The notes: generated by a model not told the origin, from the letters alone. A DNA stretch of 39,038 nt from Holosporales bacterium (GCA_031267075.1 JAIRZU010000040.1:1-39038), one strand, 5' to 3'. Positions 17,531-28,506 are shown, counted from the first letter of the stretch. Program-made: numbers and translations.

Positions 17531-19402
17531 TCAGAAAGCTTGGCCGACGCTTACGTACAGATTGAATCTCGAATCCACTCGCTTGCCGGTTTTAGCTTTA
17601 CGTATCTTTGTTGGGAATGCTAGGTCGAGTCGTATCTGGCCGAATGGGGTATAGTATCTAACGCCGGCTCCATACCCGAACAGCATGTCCTTGAACTTAA
17701 ATAGTGCGTTGGATTTCCTCACGTTTCCACCTTCGAAGAAGACGACAATTCCGATATCATCAGTCGCCCTAAACCTAGGTTCGACTCCAAACTCGAAAAG
17801 TGACTCACCACCGATTGGCTTACCATCGTCCGAGAGGTCGCTGATCTTCTGATACCCGTATCCTCTCACAGAGTTGTTCCCTCCGGCGAAGAAAAACTTG
17901 TGCCGTGGGATGCTGCTCTTCTTCCCAAATATGGACCCGAATTTGGAGTACAGTGAGAGGATGAGAGTGTTCTTGAATGCGTCCGTCAGCATGGGAATGT
18001 ACATCGAAGCTTTCGTTAAAAAGACAGATACGTTGCTCGTACCGAAGTACGGAGTCATCATCGACGAACACCTGATTCCTCTGCTGGGGTCTAGGTAGTT
18101 GTCCGTTGTATCAAAGCTGAGACCAACTGGAATTCCGGCGGCTTTGAACTTAGTCTTGGGAGTCTTATCAACGACCTTATCGATTGTGGTGGCGTTCTCG
18201 TAGCATGCCCCAGCTCCGATTTTGAGATTAGTAAAGAATGTCTGCCACAGCATACTCTCGGCTCCAACCATTGATACCTTGTATGCATCCACATCATCCT
18301 TTACATAAAATATGCTGTTTGCGAAATCCTGCTTTTTGTAGAACACATCATACATGTCGTACTTCACCTTCAGAAGCCTGTTCTTTTTCGTGATATCCGC
18401 GATGGTAGAGAGCTTCGAGCCGCGGCCGTCTATGTTGTAATACGACCATGATAGCAGGAGTCCCAGGTGCTCAGTTGAGCCGTACTTAGCTCCGACAGAG
18501 ATGTCCCTTAGCTTTGCTTCCTCTATGCTGACAAGTGCGGTTGTATGACATACATATGGATCATTCGGATCCTGCGTAGGAGCGCTTAGATCAACGTCTA
18601 CAGCAGCGAAAATCCCACTTGCCATCAGCTGCTCTGTCATGGTCTCGACATCGGTGGAACTGTATACATCTCCATCTTTCCAAGGGATTCGATTCCTCAC
18701 GAATGGTTCTATGAGCTTAGGATCCTTCTGCGATTTAATGCTGATTGTAGTGGAGTCTATGATGGCCTTTCTATTAAGCGTCACAGTGTAAACTACCTTG
18801 GCTTTCTTTCTTTGCTCATCAGGCTCTAGCCGAGGAACAGCAAGGATTACGAATGGGAACCCATCGGATTTGAAACGGTCCTTTAGTTTGTCATTGCCGT
18901 CCATAATTCGTTTGAAGTCGACGTAGGAATCATAGTCAATCTTAGTGATGCCGAAAACATGCTTCACTGTGAGTCCGGATCTGTAATCCTTGTGGTCCGT
19001 ATATACCAGGGAGATACCATCGAGCTTGTATCTCGTATTCAGTGTAACCCTGAAAATAATCTTCGGATCTTTGATCTCCGCGGTGATGGTAGCATCGAAG
19101 TAACCATACGAGTGTAGGACCCGCTTTATGAGCTCGATGTCCTTTGCAATCCTGGCCTTTGTAACAGTCAGATCATTGCGACGTCCTTCCCAGTTTGAAA
19201 TCTGAGCCTTCGCAAGGGTAGCGATTTCAGCATCGCTTATCCCCTCGATCTCGGCGCTCCACGCTTGAAGCGCCAAGAACAACCAAAGGGCAACATACCT
19301 TGCAACAACTGGAAACTGCAACAGCCTACTGGTCCGATCGCGTGGTATACAGGTAAATTGTATATGATCGTCCCCAAAAAACAATACCACAAAAACGCCC
19401 AT
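17531..19402 (-). CDS. tamA: Omp85-family outer membrane assembly protein, TamA-like
   Basis: POTRA-like N-terminus; C-terminal barrel with FFAGGNNSVRGYGYQKISDLSDDGKPIGGESLFEFGVEPRF; terminal F. Confidence 0.75.
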   Translation of the reverse strand: MGVFVVLFFGDDHIQFTCIPRDRTSRLLQFPVVARYVALWLFLALQAWSAEIEGISDAEIATLAKAQISNWEGRRNDLTVTKARIAKDIELIKRVLHSYGYFDATITAEIKDPKIIFRVTLNTRYKLDGISLVYTDHKDYRSGLTVKHVFGITKIDYDSYVDFKRIMDGNDKLKDRFKSDGFPFVILAVPRLEPDEQRKKAKVVYTVTLNRKAIIDSTTISIKSQKDPKLIEPFVRNRIPWKDGDVYSSTDVETMTEQLMASGIFAAVDVDLSAPTQDPNDPYVCHTTALVSIEEAKLRDISVGAKYGSTEHLGLLLSWSYYNIDGRGSKLSTIADITKKNRLLKVKYDMYDVFYKKQDFANSIFYVKDDVDAYKVSMVGAESMLWQTFFTNLKIGAGACYENATTIDKVVDKTPKTKFKAAGIPVGLSFDTTDNYLDPSRGIRCSSMMTPYFGTSNVSVFLTKASMYIPMLTDAFKNTLILSLYSKFGSIFGKKSSIPRHKFFFAGGNNSVRGYGYQKISDLSDDGKPIGGESLFEFGVEPRFRATDDIGIVVFFEGGNVRKSNALFKFKDMLFGYGAGVRYYTPFGQIRLDLAFPTKIRKAKTGKRVDSRFNLYVSVGQAF

Positions 19403-19474
19403 GTTATTTTATCGGGGGAGTGTGAGGGGCTGAGGTCGCTTACGGGAATAGCTTTTTGTGATGGTTGTTGGTTC

Positions 19475-20553
19475 CTACTCCTCTGTGTCGCTGCCTGCCT
19501 TAGGTTTACCGGTGGCGCTCTGGTACGTGATGTAGGCGGTGCTCTGTGAGGGGGCTCTCGGCGCTGCGATGATCAGCTCACGTATCGCATATTTGTGGCC
19601 TATTGAGCGATTTATGGCTTGTCTCACATTAGGCGAGAGGTCAGTGTTTAGTGTCGGCAATTCTATACCGGTTTGTTGCGCTTCTTGCAAGATCAGGTCA
19701 TCGGCTGGTGCGCCCAGGCCCAACATGCCAAGTGCCGTTCCCATTTCAAGAATTCTGCCGGTCAGCAGCGAGTTGGCTGTGGCAGTTGGCCACGTGATGG
19801 CGTACTCATGTATGCTCACGCTGTACGCGGAGGCGACCATTGGGTCGTAAATGTCGCCGTGGGTCGGTGCCTCACATGGGTCGTAGGGGTATCTTCCCCA
19901 CGAGATGTTGCCGTACGTACCTTTGTATACTGTTACTACCGGTAGCCCGCTGTTCGGCCCCAGTGTTACAGTGTACATGGACTGGTACTGAGTCGTTGAG
20001 GTTGCAGTTTCCTCTCCATTAGCCTCCCACAGCCATGCCGATCTTAACTGTTGTAGTGTCGTGTTACCATCTGATTCCTCAAGTTGCTGCTGCGCTATCC
20101 CCTCTAAAACATACCGTGTGAATGCCTGGTATCTCCTGGAGTTATATATGTCTGTTACCAGCTGCATTGCTCCGTTGGTCAGGTACTGCTGGTGCGTGTA
20201 TAGGAATATGCCTGTTGGAGGTGGGGATTCGTCTGCTTTGCTCCCACCATCACTAGTCACCGCGGCTGATACCCCTAGCAGCTCGCCGAGCACCACTAGC
20301 TGTCTTTCGATTGCAGCTACTCGTGAAGCTAGGGTTGGTTCATTAGGGTTAGCTATGCCGCCAGTTGCATCCTGCCCTATTGCTCTGGCTATGTTTCTGA
20401 GTTGTCCAAGTACCGTTCCTCCAACTGGTACTACCTCTCCCCTACTTACAACTACAGGACTCTCTCTCTCTCTAGATCTCCGCGGCTTCCATACACATTT
20501 GCCATGCCTGCAACACATAGTGCTACCGTTAAACCTACCAATTTGCTTTTCAT
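19475..20553 (-). CDS. Secreted paralog 2, out of frame at a (AG)7 tract
   Basis: ATG at 20553 gives MKSKLVGLTVALCVAGMANVYGSRGDLERERVL*; the other frame gives SRERESPVVVSRGEVVPVGGT... homologous to paralog 1. Confidence 0.75.
20460..20473 (-). repeat. (AG)7 tract (CT on + strand) at the frame junction of secreted paralog 2
   Basis: Directly read; same length as at 191-204. Confidence 0.9.
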
Positions 20554-20606
20554 GTTTTCCTCCCCTTGAGGATAAAGATTCTATAAGTAGGTTAGCATGT
20601 GAAGGG

Positions 20607-20621
20607 TTAAAATTTAGTTAA
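20607..20621 (-). promoter_or_regulatory. CtrA-type box upstream of secreted paralog 2
   Basis: Minus strand GTTAACTAAATTTTAACCC; identical to the paralog 1 box. Confidence 0.6.
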
Positions 20622-20737
20622 CGGAGAAGATTATCTTTTGCCTGTGGGAGGGAGAGTAGCAAAGCTCTACCTCAGAGTGAGTTAGCGATTAGAGCTCCTT
20701 AAATTTTGGTGATTATCTCCGTGAGTTATTATAGAAT

Positions 20738-21898
20738 TTGCTGTGCAGTTGGATCGTCAGAATTATGCAGATGCGGCTTTGGAAGAAATTTATAGCTTTG
20801 ATCGCGGTGCTCGCAGTTCTTTTCCTAATGCAGATGCATGCTCACGATGCTTGCAACTTGGAGATGGAGATCCGCGACAGGCACCTTACCGTCAGCATGT
20901 ACTTCATCGCGGCTCTGTTCGTATCTCTTCTGTTTTTAAAGGCGTTGCTCAGATCACTGATAGCACTACTCATCTCACCGTTCTCAAGGTTTAGCAATGG
21001 TGCGCATAATAAATCCGTAAGACAAGTCGTTGACCTGATACTGGCTAGCGATAATGAATTTCCTCATATGTTTGAAACTGCGAAGATCGAGAACCGACTT
21101 AGCCCAATCAAAACGGCAATCGCGTTGAGGCGGAATTTGTATACTGACAGCATAGCTAGTAACTCAGGGATTCCCAGGATTGATATCTTTATCGCTAAAC
21201 TGAAGCTCCGTTCCCTACTGTCTAGAAATGAGCTGAAACAGGCGATTGAGGTGGCCCAGCTAGCAGTGAAAAAGTATCCCAAGCTTGTCTCGGTGATTCA
21301 AGATGAGGTTCTCGAAGTGGCTAAGCTTGCTAGGCAAAGTGGAGATCTTTTCAGCTTCGAGCCTAGGAAGTTCAAGTACGGGCTGTCCAGGAAGTTTATC
21401 TCTGAGTACCTCTCCACCATAGGCCTCCTTGATTTCGAGTCTGAACAGAACGTCCAGAAGAAGATCAAGATAGTCGAAAGAATCCTAGATGATGATCCCG
21501 GCAACACGAGTGCTCTGATCGCTCTTCTTGATACACTGCGCACGACGGACCTAGTCAAGTACAGCGATAAGAAGGTAATTCAAATCATTGGCAGGTCACT
21601 ATCGCTGAATCCAAACAGGATTCTCGCTGACTACTTGCTGAGGCTGAACAGGCCTGACGTCTTCGAGCTGGCCCATGATATGATGAGCTCGATCGATAAC
21701 AATAACACGGAGAAGCTGTGGTTCCTACTCATAGTAGCGACCGGAGGCGGGCTAATCACGAAGGCAAGAGACCTCATTACAATGCTAACCAAGCTCGATA
21801 AATCTGATGAGATTTACAGGTTCTACGTAGACAATATCGCGGTGCTATCCGCGGACCATGAGATTGTAAAAATACTAAAGGACAGATCATGCAACTAA
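20738..21898 (+). CDS. HemY-like membrane-anchored TPR protein
   Basis: Two N-terminal TM segments followed by helical repeats; N-terminal architecture like HemY_N. Start may be 20765. Confidence 0.5.
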   Translation: MLCSWIVRIMQMRLWKKFIALIAVLAVLFLMQMHAHDACNLEMEIRDRHLTVSMYFIAALFVSLLFLKALLRSLIALLISPFSRFSNGAHNKSVRQVVDLILASDNEFPHMFETAKIENRLSPIKTAIALRRNLYTDSIASNSGIPRIDIFIAKLKLRSLLSRNELKQAIEVAQLAVKKYPKLVSVIQDEVLEVAKLARQSGDLFSFEPRKFKYGLSRKFISEYLSTIGLLDFESEQNVQKKIKIVERILDDDPGNTSALIALLDTLRTTDLVKYSDKKVIQIIGRSLSLNPNRILADYLLRLNRPDVFELAHDMMSSIDNNNTEKLWFLLIVATGGGLITKARDLITMLTKLDKSDEIYRFYVDNIAVLSADHEIVKILKDRSCN

Positions 21899-22326
21899 AA
21901 TTCACAAAAATCAATCCAGGAGCAATCGTGCCGAAATACGGAACTGACTTCAGTGCCGGCCTCGATATGTCAGCATGCACAGACCATGACATCGCCGTGG
22001 CTCCAGGGTGTACCGCCACAATCATGACGGGGATAGCCTTGGAAATTCCAGAGGGGTATTTCGGGATGCTGTGCCCTAGATCTGGAATCGCAGCCAAGTT
22101 CGGCGTCACACTCCTCAACTCACCTGGAATCATAGACTCAGATTATAGGGGGGAAGTGAGAGCGATCCTGATCAATCACTCCAGAACACCATTCATTGTA
22201 TCACATGGAATGAGGGTTGCACAGCTAATTATTTGCCCATTCAAAATGGCAGCACTGGAGGAGTCCGAAAACATCTCTGAATCAGTACGCGGTAACAGAG
22301 GCTTCGGCTCCACAGGGCTGTACTAG
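21889..22326 (+). CDS. dut: dUTP diphosphatase
   Basis: DFSAGLDM, PRSGIAAKFGVTLLNSPGIIDSDYRGE, RVAQLII, RGNRGFGSTG. Confidence 0.95.
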   Translation: MQLKFTKINPGAIVPKYGTDFSAGLDMSACTDHDIAVAPGCTATIMTGIALEIPEGYFGMLCPRSGIAAKFGVTLLNSPGIIDSDYRGEVRAILINHSRTPFIVSHGMRVAQLIICPFKMAALEESENISESVRGNRGFGSTGLY

Positions 22327-22470
22327 ACCGCTACCTCGACTCCTCAGTGATATAAAAGTCTCATATATAGCAGGTTCCATATTGGGCATTATACTCAAAT
22401 GTTGCATAAACGACGATATTGTGGTAGTCTGAAACCATGAGCTGATATTTTCAGTGTAGTGGGACGGATT

Positions 22471-23364
22471 ATGCGGAAGAGTGTTTTTATCATCATGGGG
22501 TTTGTGCTGTGTAGCCCGAGCGTCCTGTCGGCTTCAGCTCCGGAATCCAAAGCTTCTCCGGAAGAAAATCTCAGCGAGATCGATAGATTGAGCGCGAAGC
22601 TGAACATAATCCAGCTTCACATTAATCAAATCAGTGAGAGTATTCAAGCCGCAAGACAACGAGTGTTAGGCGACCCGCGCGAATTATCATCTAGCCCTGG
22701 GGAGAGCGTACAAGCAGAAATCGCGGTCGCGAAGCGGCATACTGATGATCTTGAGGCCCAGACGGAAGAAGTGGGCGATAAGGTAGCAGCAGTAGCAGAG
22801 CTAGCGAAGAGGCCTCCAGAGAAACCAGGCAAGAGTAAGGCCGCCAAAGCCGGAAAGGAAGCGGCCTCACCCAAGCCCGCGGGAAAACCGGAAGCCGACG
22901 GGGGCAAGACTGACTCTGAAGGTGCGGCTGACGGAGATGAAGATAAACCCAAGAAAAGTCCCAAGCCCAAGCCGCCAGCCAAACCCGAAAAGGAAGAGCC
23001 CGCAGCTGCTGGCGAGCCCGACGAAGAGAAGAAGCCTGCTAAAGCAGATGATGATAAGCCTGAGCCAGCCAAGCCTGAAAGTGCCGAAACGCCAGAAGCT
23101 AAAGAGAAGCCGGAAACCGAGCCAGCTGCCAAATCCGATGAACCGGAAGAAGAGCCTGAAACTGCTGAAGCTCCAGAACCTGGAACTGCCGAGGAGAAAT
23201 CTGAGGATGAACCAGAATCAGAGGCTAAGTCTCCAGATGAGAAAGAAGAGACGAATCCGGAGAGTGAGGCTGCGAAGGTTATCGAGAAAGCCGATGCTGT
23301 AGTGGGCGGAGACGAAGCTGAGAAATCAGAGGGTGAAGCCAAAGAACCAGCAGATGAAGAGTAA
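22471..23364 (+). CDS. Putative secreted Lys/Pro/Glu-rich low-complexity protein
   Basis: MRKSVFIIMGFVLCSPSVLSASA signal; KPxKPE/PEPAKPE-rich remainder. Confidence 0.7.
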   Translation: MRKSVFIIMGFVLCSPSVLSASAPESKASPEENLSEIDRLSAKLNIIQLHINQISESIQAARQRVLGDPRELSSSPGESVQAEIAVAKRHTDDLEAQTEEVGDKVAAVAELAKRPPEKPGKSKAAKAGKEAASPKPAGKPEADGGKTDSEGAADGDEDKPKKSPKPKPPAKPEKEEPAAAGEPDEEKKPAKADDDKPEPAKPESAETPEAKEKPETEPAAKSDEPEEEPETAEAPEPGTAEEKSEDEPESEAKSPDEKEETNPESEAAKVIEKADAVVGGDEAEKSEGEAKEPADEE

Positions 23365-23376
23365 GATGATACAGTT

Positions 23377-23952
23377 GTGTTTAGAGACCATGTGCGAAAA
23401 TACCTAGCTCCAAGCATCCCGGGCTTTTCCCTGATCGAGATATCGATGGTGCTCTTGATCATAGGAATTATCGTTGCGGGAATGATGAAGGGGAAGGACC
23501 TGGTGGACGCTGCTAAGATGAGTTCAACTGCCAACGATATACAAGTTTTGATGATAGCGTTCGACAGGTACGTAGTGCAGCACGAGGCCCCTCCAGGAGA
23601 TGATTCTGGAGCGGCGGCAAGGTTTGGTGGAGTCGCGAATGGTAATGGCGATGGGCAGATCTCAGGTGATGATACAAAAAACGTTTTTGCCCACCTTCAC
23701 GCGGCCGGCCTGATTGAATCTGTCAATTTCAAAACTCCCAAGATAGGTGGTCAGTACGATATCATATCAGAAGATAATGTAGCCAAATTGAGGATATCAA
23801 AAAAGGGCGAAGCCTTCATAACCAAGAAGCAACTGAGTGTCCTGAGGGCAAAGACAGAGGAGCTCCTCGGGAAAGAGAAGGGCCATTTGGAAAGTGATCC
23901 AGATACTGTGGAGGATAAACAAAAGTGCATCGTCAAGATCGCACTGCAGTAG
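23377..23952 (+). CDS. Prepilin-type N-methylation domain protein (pseudopilin-like)
   Basis: PG|FSLIEISMVLLIIGIIVAGMMKGKDLVDAAKM: G/F cleavage site with Glu5 and hydrophobic helix. Confidence 0.75.
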   Translation: MFRDHVRKYLAPSIPGFSLIEISMVLLIIGIIVAGMMKGKDLVDAAKMSSTANDIQVLMIAFDRYVVQHEAPPGDDSGAAARFGGVANGNGDGQISGDDTKNVFAHLHAAGLIESVNFKTPKIGGQYDIISEDNVAKLRISKKGEAFITKKQLSVLRAKTEELLGKEKGHLESDPDTVEDKQKCIVKIALQ

Positions 23953-24028
23953 GATTCCTCATACACTCAGCCGCTGAGAAATCGTATTATCACACTGATT
24001 GATTTATGCTTGGAAGAAAATTACGATC

Positions 24029-25291
24029 TCAAGTGGCGCATGCACCGCGTCGGCTTTTCGCTTTCCGACTAACATTGGGGGGATTCGCATTGTTCACGAC
24101 ATCGCTATCAATCGTAACTTCCTCAGCTTCTGTGTCATCCGGGATGCTGTACATGGTATCGAGTAGGAGGCCTTCAACAATCGATCTCAAGCCGCGCGCT
24201 CCTGTCTTTTTCTCGATTGCCTTCTTAGCTATAGCAACGGTTGCATCCTCTGTAAACCGGAGCCTAACACCATTCATATCTAGTAGGCTGGAGTACTGTT
24301 TGAGGACGGCATCTTTCGGCTCAGTCAGTACGCGCACGAGATCCTCCTCTCTAAGATCCTCCAGAGTCGCAACTACTGGTAGCCTCCCGATAAACTCAGG
24401 AATCATACCATACTTCAGCAGGTCTTCTGTTTCAACGCCCTTGAGCAGTTCGCCTGTTCCCTTATCCTCCGGCTTAAACACATCTGCCCCAAACCCAATG
24501 CTAGACTTCTGACTTCTCGTAGCGACTATCTTGTCTAGGCCGACGAAGGCTCCGCCGCATATGAACAGTATGTTAGTAGTGTCTATCTGCAGGAAGTCTT
24601 GCTGTGGGTGCTTGCGCCCTCCTTGGGGTGGTACAAACGCCACGGTTCCCTCTATGATCTTTAGTAATGCTTGCTGTACTCCCTCGCCAGACACATCCCT
24701 TGTAATCGAGGGATTTTCTGACTTACGCGTTATCTTGTCGACTTCGTCGATATACACCACTCCCCTCTGAGCCCTCTCAACATCATAGTCCGCGACCTGC
24801 AGTAGCTTCAGTATGATGTTCTCAACGTCCTCACCAACGTAGCCTGCCTCAGTCAGTGACGTAGCATCCGCTATCGTAAATGGAACATCCATGATCTTGG
24901 CGAGTGTCTTGGCTAGCAGTGTCTTGCCGGAGCCAGTTGGACCTATTAGCAGGACGTTGGACTTTGCTACCTCAACATCGGGGTATTCGGTCGACTGGCA
25001 GTTGATCATCTTATGGTGATTGTACACGGCCACTGATAGGATCTTCTTCGCACGCTCCTGACCGACAACGTACTCATTAAGCTTATCGACGATTTGTGAC
25101 GGTGTTGGGAACTCACCTCCACCAGCCTTCATATCCTCAGATGCTTCCTTTTTTATCACATCGGAGCAGAGTGCAATACACTCATCACATATAAATGATG
25201 TTACGCCCGCTATTAGCTTTTTCACCTCATCCTGAGACTTCCCACAGAATGAGCAGTACATCGGAGCATTCTTTTCTATATCTTCGTTCAT
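24029..25291 (-). CDS. clpX: ATP-dependent Clp protease ATP-binding subunit ClpX
   Basis: Zinc finger [11 protein letters not shown]...[33 protein letters not shown]. Confidence 0.97.
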   Translation of the reverse strand: MNEDIEKNAPMYCSFCGKSQDEVKKLIAGVTSFICDECIALCSDVIKKEASEDMKAGGGEFPTPSQIVDKLNEYVVGQERAKKILSVAVYNHHKMINCQSTEYPDVEVAKSNVLLIGPTGSGKTLLAKTLAKIMDVPFTIADATSLTEAGYVGEDVENIILKLLQVADYDVERAQRGVVYIDEVDKITRKSENPSITRDVSGEGVQQALLKIIEGTVAFVPPQGGRKHPQQDFLQIDTTNILFICGGAFVGLDKIVATRSQKSSIGFGADVFKPEDKGTGELLKGVETEDLLKYGMIPEFIGRLPVVATLEDLREEDLVRVLTEPKDAVLKQYSSLLDMNGVRLRFTEDATVAIAKKAIEKKTGARGLRSIVEGLLLDTMYSIPDDTEAEEVTIDSDVVNNANPPNVSRKAKSRRGACAT

Positions 25292-25376
25292 CTATCCCAA
25301 GCACCTTTTCTTGTCCGTGCCACCTGTTCATTCTGACAGAAAGACCTAAAAAAATCGTTAAACAATAACATTTTTT

Positions 25377-25961
25377 TTATCGCGATCTCACAATACTATC
25401 GACGAGGCCAAAATCCACGGCCTCCTCAGCCGACATGAACTTATCTCTTTCCATAGCTTTCTCTATCACGTCCAAGCTCTGCTCTGTATTTTCAGCATAT
25501 ATCGCATTGAGGCGTCCACGCAATGCTAAGATTTCCCGTGCATGAATTTCTATATCCGTTGCCTGCCCCTGGGCCCCACCTGATGGCTGGTGAATCAGCA
25601 CCCTCGCATTTGGTAGTATATATCTCTTCCCGGCATTCCCAGAACAAAGAAGTAATGACCCCGCTGAGCAGGCCTGCCCAATACACAGTGTTGCAACATC
25701 ACACCGAACATATCGCATTGTATCGAGTATCGAGAGCGCTGCTGTAACGACTCCCCCAGGGGAGTTTATGTACATGTTGATATCCTTCTTGGGATCCTCC
25801 GCCTCAAGAAACAACAGCTGCGCACAGATGACGGTTGCCATCTCGTCGTATATCTGTCCGGTTAGGAATATGATACGCTCCTTCAGGAGCCTCGAATATA
25901 TATCGTACGTCCTCTCCCCTCGGCTCGTTTGCTCAACTACAATCGGAATTGAAAATGACAT
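25377..25961 (-). CDS. clpP: ATP-dependent Clp protease proteolytic subunit
   Basis: [46 protein letters not shown]. Confidence 0.97.
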   Translation of the reverse strand: MSFSIPIVVEQTSRGERTYDIYSRLLKERIIFLTGQIYDEMATVICAQLLFLEAEDPKKDINMYINSPGGVVTAALSILDTMRYVRCDVATLCIGQACSAGSLLLCSGNAGKRYILPNARVLIHQPSGGAQGQATDIEIHAREILALRGRLNAIYAENTEQSLDVIEKAMERDKFMSAEEAVDFGLVDSIVRSR

Positions 25962-25984
25962 GACTACCTCCTAAGCTTTCATGA

Positions 25985-27280
25985 TTAATCTTCCAGAAGC
26001 TCACTGACAATCTTGTCAATTTCTTCCCTTGTTTTCCTTACCTCGGTCACGGTGGCAATCGACATTATGAACGATATCACTTTGTACTCGATTATCTCCG
26101 CTCTCTTGTAAGCTATTGCGCCCTCATTGTGAGTATAGTAATCTGCTACGTATTGCGCTGAGCGCGGGTTGCTATCCATCTCGTACTTGATAGCATCTTG
26201 AACCTCCCTATCTGTTGCTACGATGCCCTCCTTAGCGGCTATATTATTTAGGACATATCCAAGCAGCACCCTCTTTTTGATGACGTCTGCATACTCCTCC
26301 TTCAGCTCACTATCAGTCTTTTTTGCGTCGTCTCCTTCTGGCTCGGCTCTTATTTCTGCAATCACATTCCTTGCTTCGGCAGCCACAATCATAGATGGGA
26401 GCTCGAAGTCATACTGCTCGATGATAGCCTCGAGAATCTGATTTTTATGATACAGATACGCCGCCGATTCGATGCCATTCTCAAGCAGCTCTTTTACCAA
26501 TAGCTTAAAATCAGCAGCAGTCTCGATTCCGCATTCCTTCGCATACTCATCTTGAGACAAGCCAGGGAGCGCTTCATGGATCTCCTTAATCTGCATCTTA
26601 AACGTTACACTGCTATCAGATGGCGGTGTGAAGTCGATAGTGTCACCGACTGTCTTTCCAACAAATTCTAGTAGGTAGCTAGCCTCATCAGCTTCCTCAT
26701 CCGGTGGTATCATGGTACTGTTCTTGAAGCTGCGCTGCTTGTTCTTCACACCGTTGCTGTAGCAGGTAGCAAAGTAATCTACCATATCCAACTGCTTTGC
26801 CGCATACCCCTCACCAGCCTTCTTATGCGCTGGGCGCGCTTTCATCATCCTTGTAAATTCAGAGTCCACCACATCGTCACTAACATCCGGTACGATCTTT
26901 GTGATCTTGAAATCATATGGCTTGACATCAACTGCTGGAGCTTCCTCGATGAAGACTGTGATCTTAACGTCGCTGCCTGGTTTGTACGCATCATCGATAC
27001 GGTATGTCGGGCGAGTCGCTAGGGTTGCAACTTTGGACTCCTTCACAACATCATCACATGCCTTCGAAATCAGCGACTCGAGCACGGTCTGAATTATTTC
27101 GCCCTCAACATTGCTTCTTACTACTGCGAGAGGAACATGCCCCGGCCTGAAACCGTGCATTTTAAATGTGCGTGCCCTCTTCGTGACGGCTGATACGATG
27201 GCTTCCTCTATCTCATCTGCTGGGATCGTAACACTATACTCGCGGCTCATCCCGCCTTCTTTAACATTGTCTATCTTCAT
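25985..27280 (-). CDS. tig: Trigger factor
   Basis: FKMHGFRPGHVPLAVV; synteny with clpP-clpX. Confidence 0.92.
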   Translation of the reverse strand: MKIDNVKEGGMSREYSVTIPADEIEEAIVSAVTKRARTFKMHGFRPGHVPLAVVRSNVEGEIIQTVLESLISKACDDVVKESKVATLATRPTYRIDDAYKPGSDVKITVFIEEAPAVDVKPYDFKITKIVPDVSDDVVDSEFTRMMKARPAHKKAGEGYAAKQLDMVDYFATCYSNGVKNKQRSFKNSTMIPPDEEADEASYLLEFVGKTVGDTIDFTPPSDSSVTFKMQIKEIHEALPGLSQDEYAKECGIETAADFKLLVKELLENGIESAAYLYHKNQILEAIIEQYDFELPSMIVAAEARNVIAEIRAEPEGDDAKKTDSELKEEYADVIKKRVLLGYVLNNIAAKEGIVATDREVQDAIKYEMDSNPRSAQYVADYYTHNEGAIAYKRAEIIEYKVISFIMSIATVTEVRKTREEIDKIVSELLED

Positions 27281-27491
27281 AGCATAGAACTCATTAGAAC
27301 TCGTACCACATGACTAACTGCCTCAGCCCTTACCGGTAGATGATAGCAGAAATGCTGCACACGATCAACCCTCGTTGGAATATATCGCACAGCATGCCAT
27401 GTGGCAATTTAGGGTATCAATAGCAAGCGTACCCCATCCGCAGCGTACATGCATCATGTTTTTACGCCCATGTGCAAAAAACTTTCATCCG

Positions 27492-27507
27492 TTAACCTTT
27501 TAGCAAC
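27492..27507 (+). promoter_or_regulatory. Degenerate CtrA-type box (TTAA-CCTTTTA-GCAAC) upstream of secreted paralog 3
   Basis: Aligns with exact boxes of paralogs 1 and 2; second half-site is GCAA instead of TTAA. Confidence 0.35.
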
Positions 27508-27561
27508 CCTTCCCATGCTAGCATACTTATAGAAATCTTTATCCTCAAGGGGAGGAAACAC

Positions 27562-28506
27562 ATGAAAAGCAAACTTGTAACATCAACACTCATACTAGGA
27601 CTAATAGCCTGTGAGGCCTGGAGTTCTAGAGAGAGAGAGGTTAAGAGTCCTTTAGTTGAGAGAGCAGTACCTCAGGTAGGTACGGTGTTTGGAAGGCTGG
27701 AGGCACTCCATGAAGAACTAACCGATACAGAACAACGCATAACGAAGGCAGTGAATGAGCGTGTAGATGTTACGGCTCAGGCACTCACTGCTCGCCTAAA
27801 CATATTGCAAGCTGCAACCCTTATCCTGCCCTGCATAGAATGGCTATCAACAAATAACCCAATTCCCTACGAGTGGCGAGAGACGATAGCAGAAATTATG
27901 CAGAGGGATATTGCAAAACAGGAAGGTGTGGTAGGTCTGTTGAGAGCGAGAGAGTGCTGGACTAGGGTTGATAAAAGCGACACTACCACCCCTCTGAAGG
28001 TTGAAAACACGCATACCATGATGAGGGGAATTACAGATACGGGGAAACTTATTACGGTGTGGGCCTGGACAACACTGAGTGGTGGTATGATGGCAGCATA
28101 CATAGAGTTTAGCGAAACCTCTTCAGATTCCTTCTTTGCCGGCGGCAATCCATCATACGCTACTGAAGATCAGCTTGAATTTACGCGTAACTATATCCTG
28201 CAGAAGATGAGAGAAGGATGTACTATCACAGAGCTAATTCTAGCCACGTCCGCCTTGCCTGGCTGGCTCACCACCCAGTCAGTTCCCACTCGGATTCAGA
28301 ATCTCAAGCATCCTCCAAGCAACGTGCCTGAACTAGAATGGAGCACTACTGTGGGTTTCACATCGTGTCTTGACTACAGTATAGAGAAGATTCTAGCGAG
28401 AGACTTTTTCAGCAACAACTCTACCACCCTCATCCAATACCACAATCCAGACGCTACCGACTTTTGGTATGATGTGCCAGCCACCGCTATCCATTACGGT
28501 AGCTAA
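27562..28506 (+). CDS. Secreted paralog 3 (leader in frame, (AG)6)
   Basis: MKSKLVTSTLILGLIACEAWSSREREVKSPLVERAVPQVGT; same 5' UTR (ttatagaaatctttatcctcaaggggaggaaacacATGAAAAGCAAA) as paralogs 1 and 2. Confidence 0.8.
   Translation: MKSKLVTSTLILGLIACEAWSSREREVKSPLVERAVPQVGTVFGRLEALHEELTDTEQRITKAVNERVDVTAQALTARLNILQAATLILPCIEWLSTNNPIPYEWRETIAEIMQRDIAKQEGVVGLLRARECWTRVDKSDTTTPLKVENTHTMMRGITDTGKLITVWAWTTLSGGMMAAYIEFSETSSDSFFAGGNPSYATEDQLEFTRNYILQKMREGCTITELILATSALPGWLTTQSVPTRIQNLKHPPSNVPELEWSTTVGFTSCLDYSIEKILARDFFSNNSTTLIQYHNPDATDFWYDVPATAIHYGS

Noticed and set aside
22644-23534. 296-aa minus-strand ORF opposite the KP-rich gene
   Set aside because: Ser/Ala/Gly low-complexity product mirrors the codon pattern of the sense KP/E-rich gene; no SD or signal peptide; overlaps the pilin gene.
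25340-25376. atcgttaaacaataacatt between clpP and clpX as a CtrA box
   Set aside because: Only one TTAA half-site; the second position reads CATT, so it does not meet TTAA-N7-TTAA.
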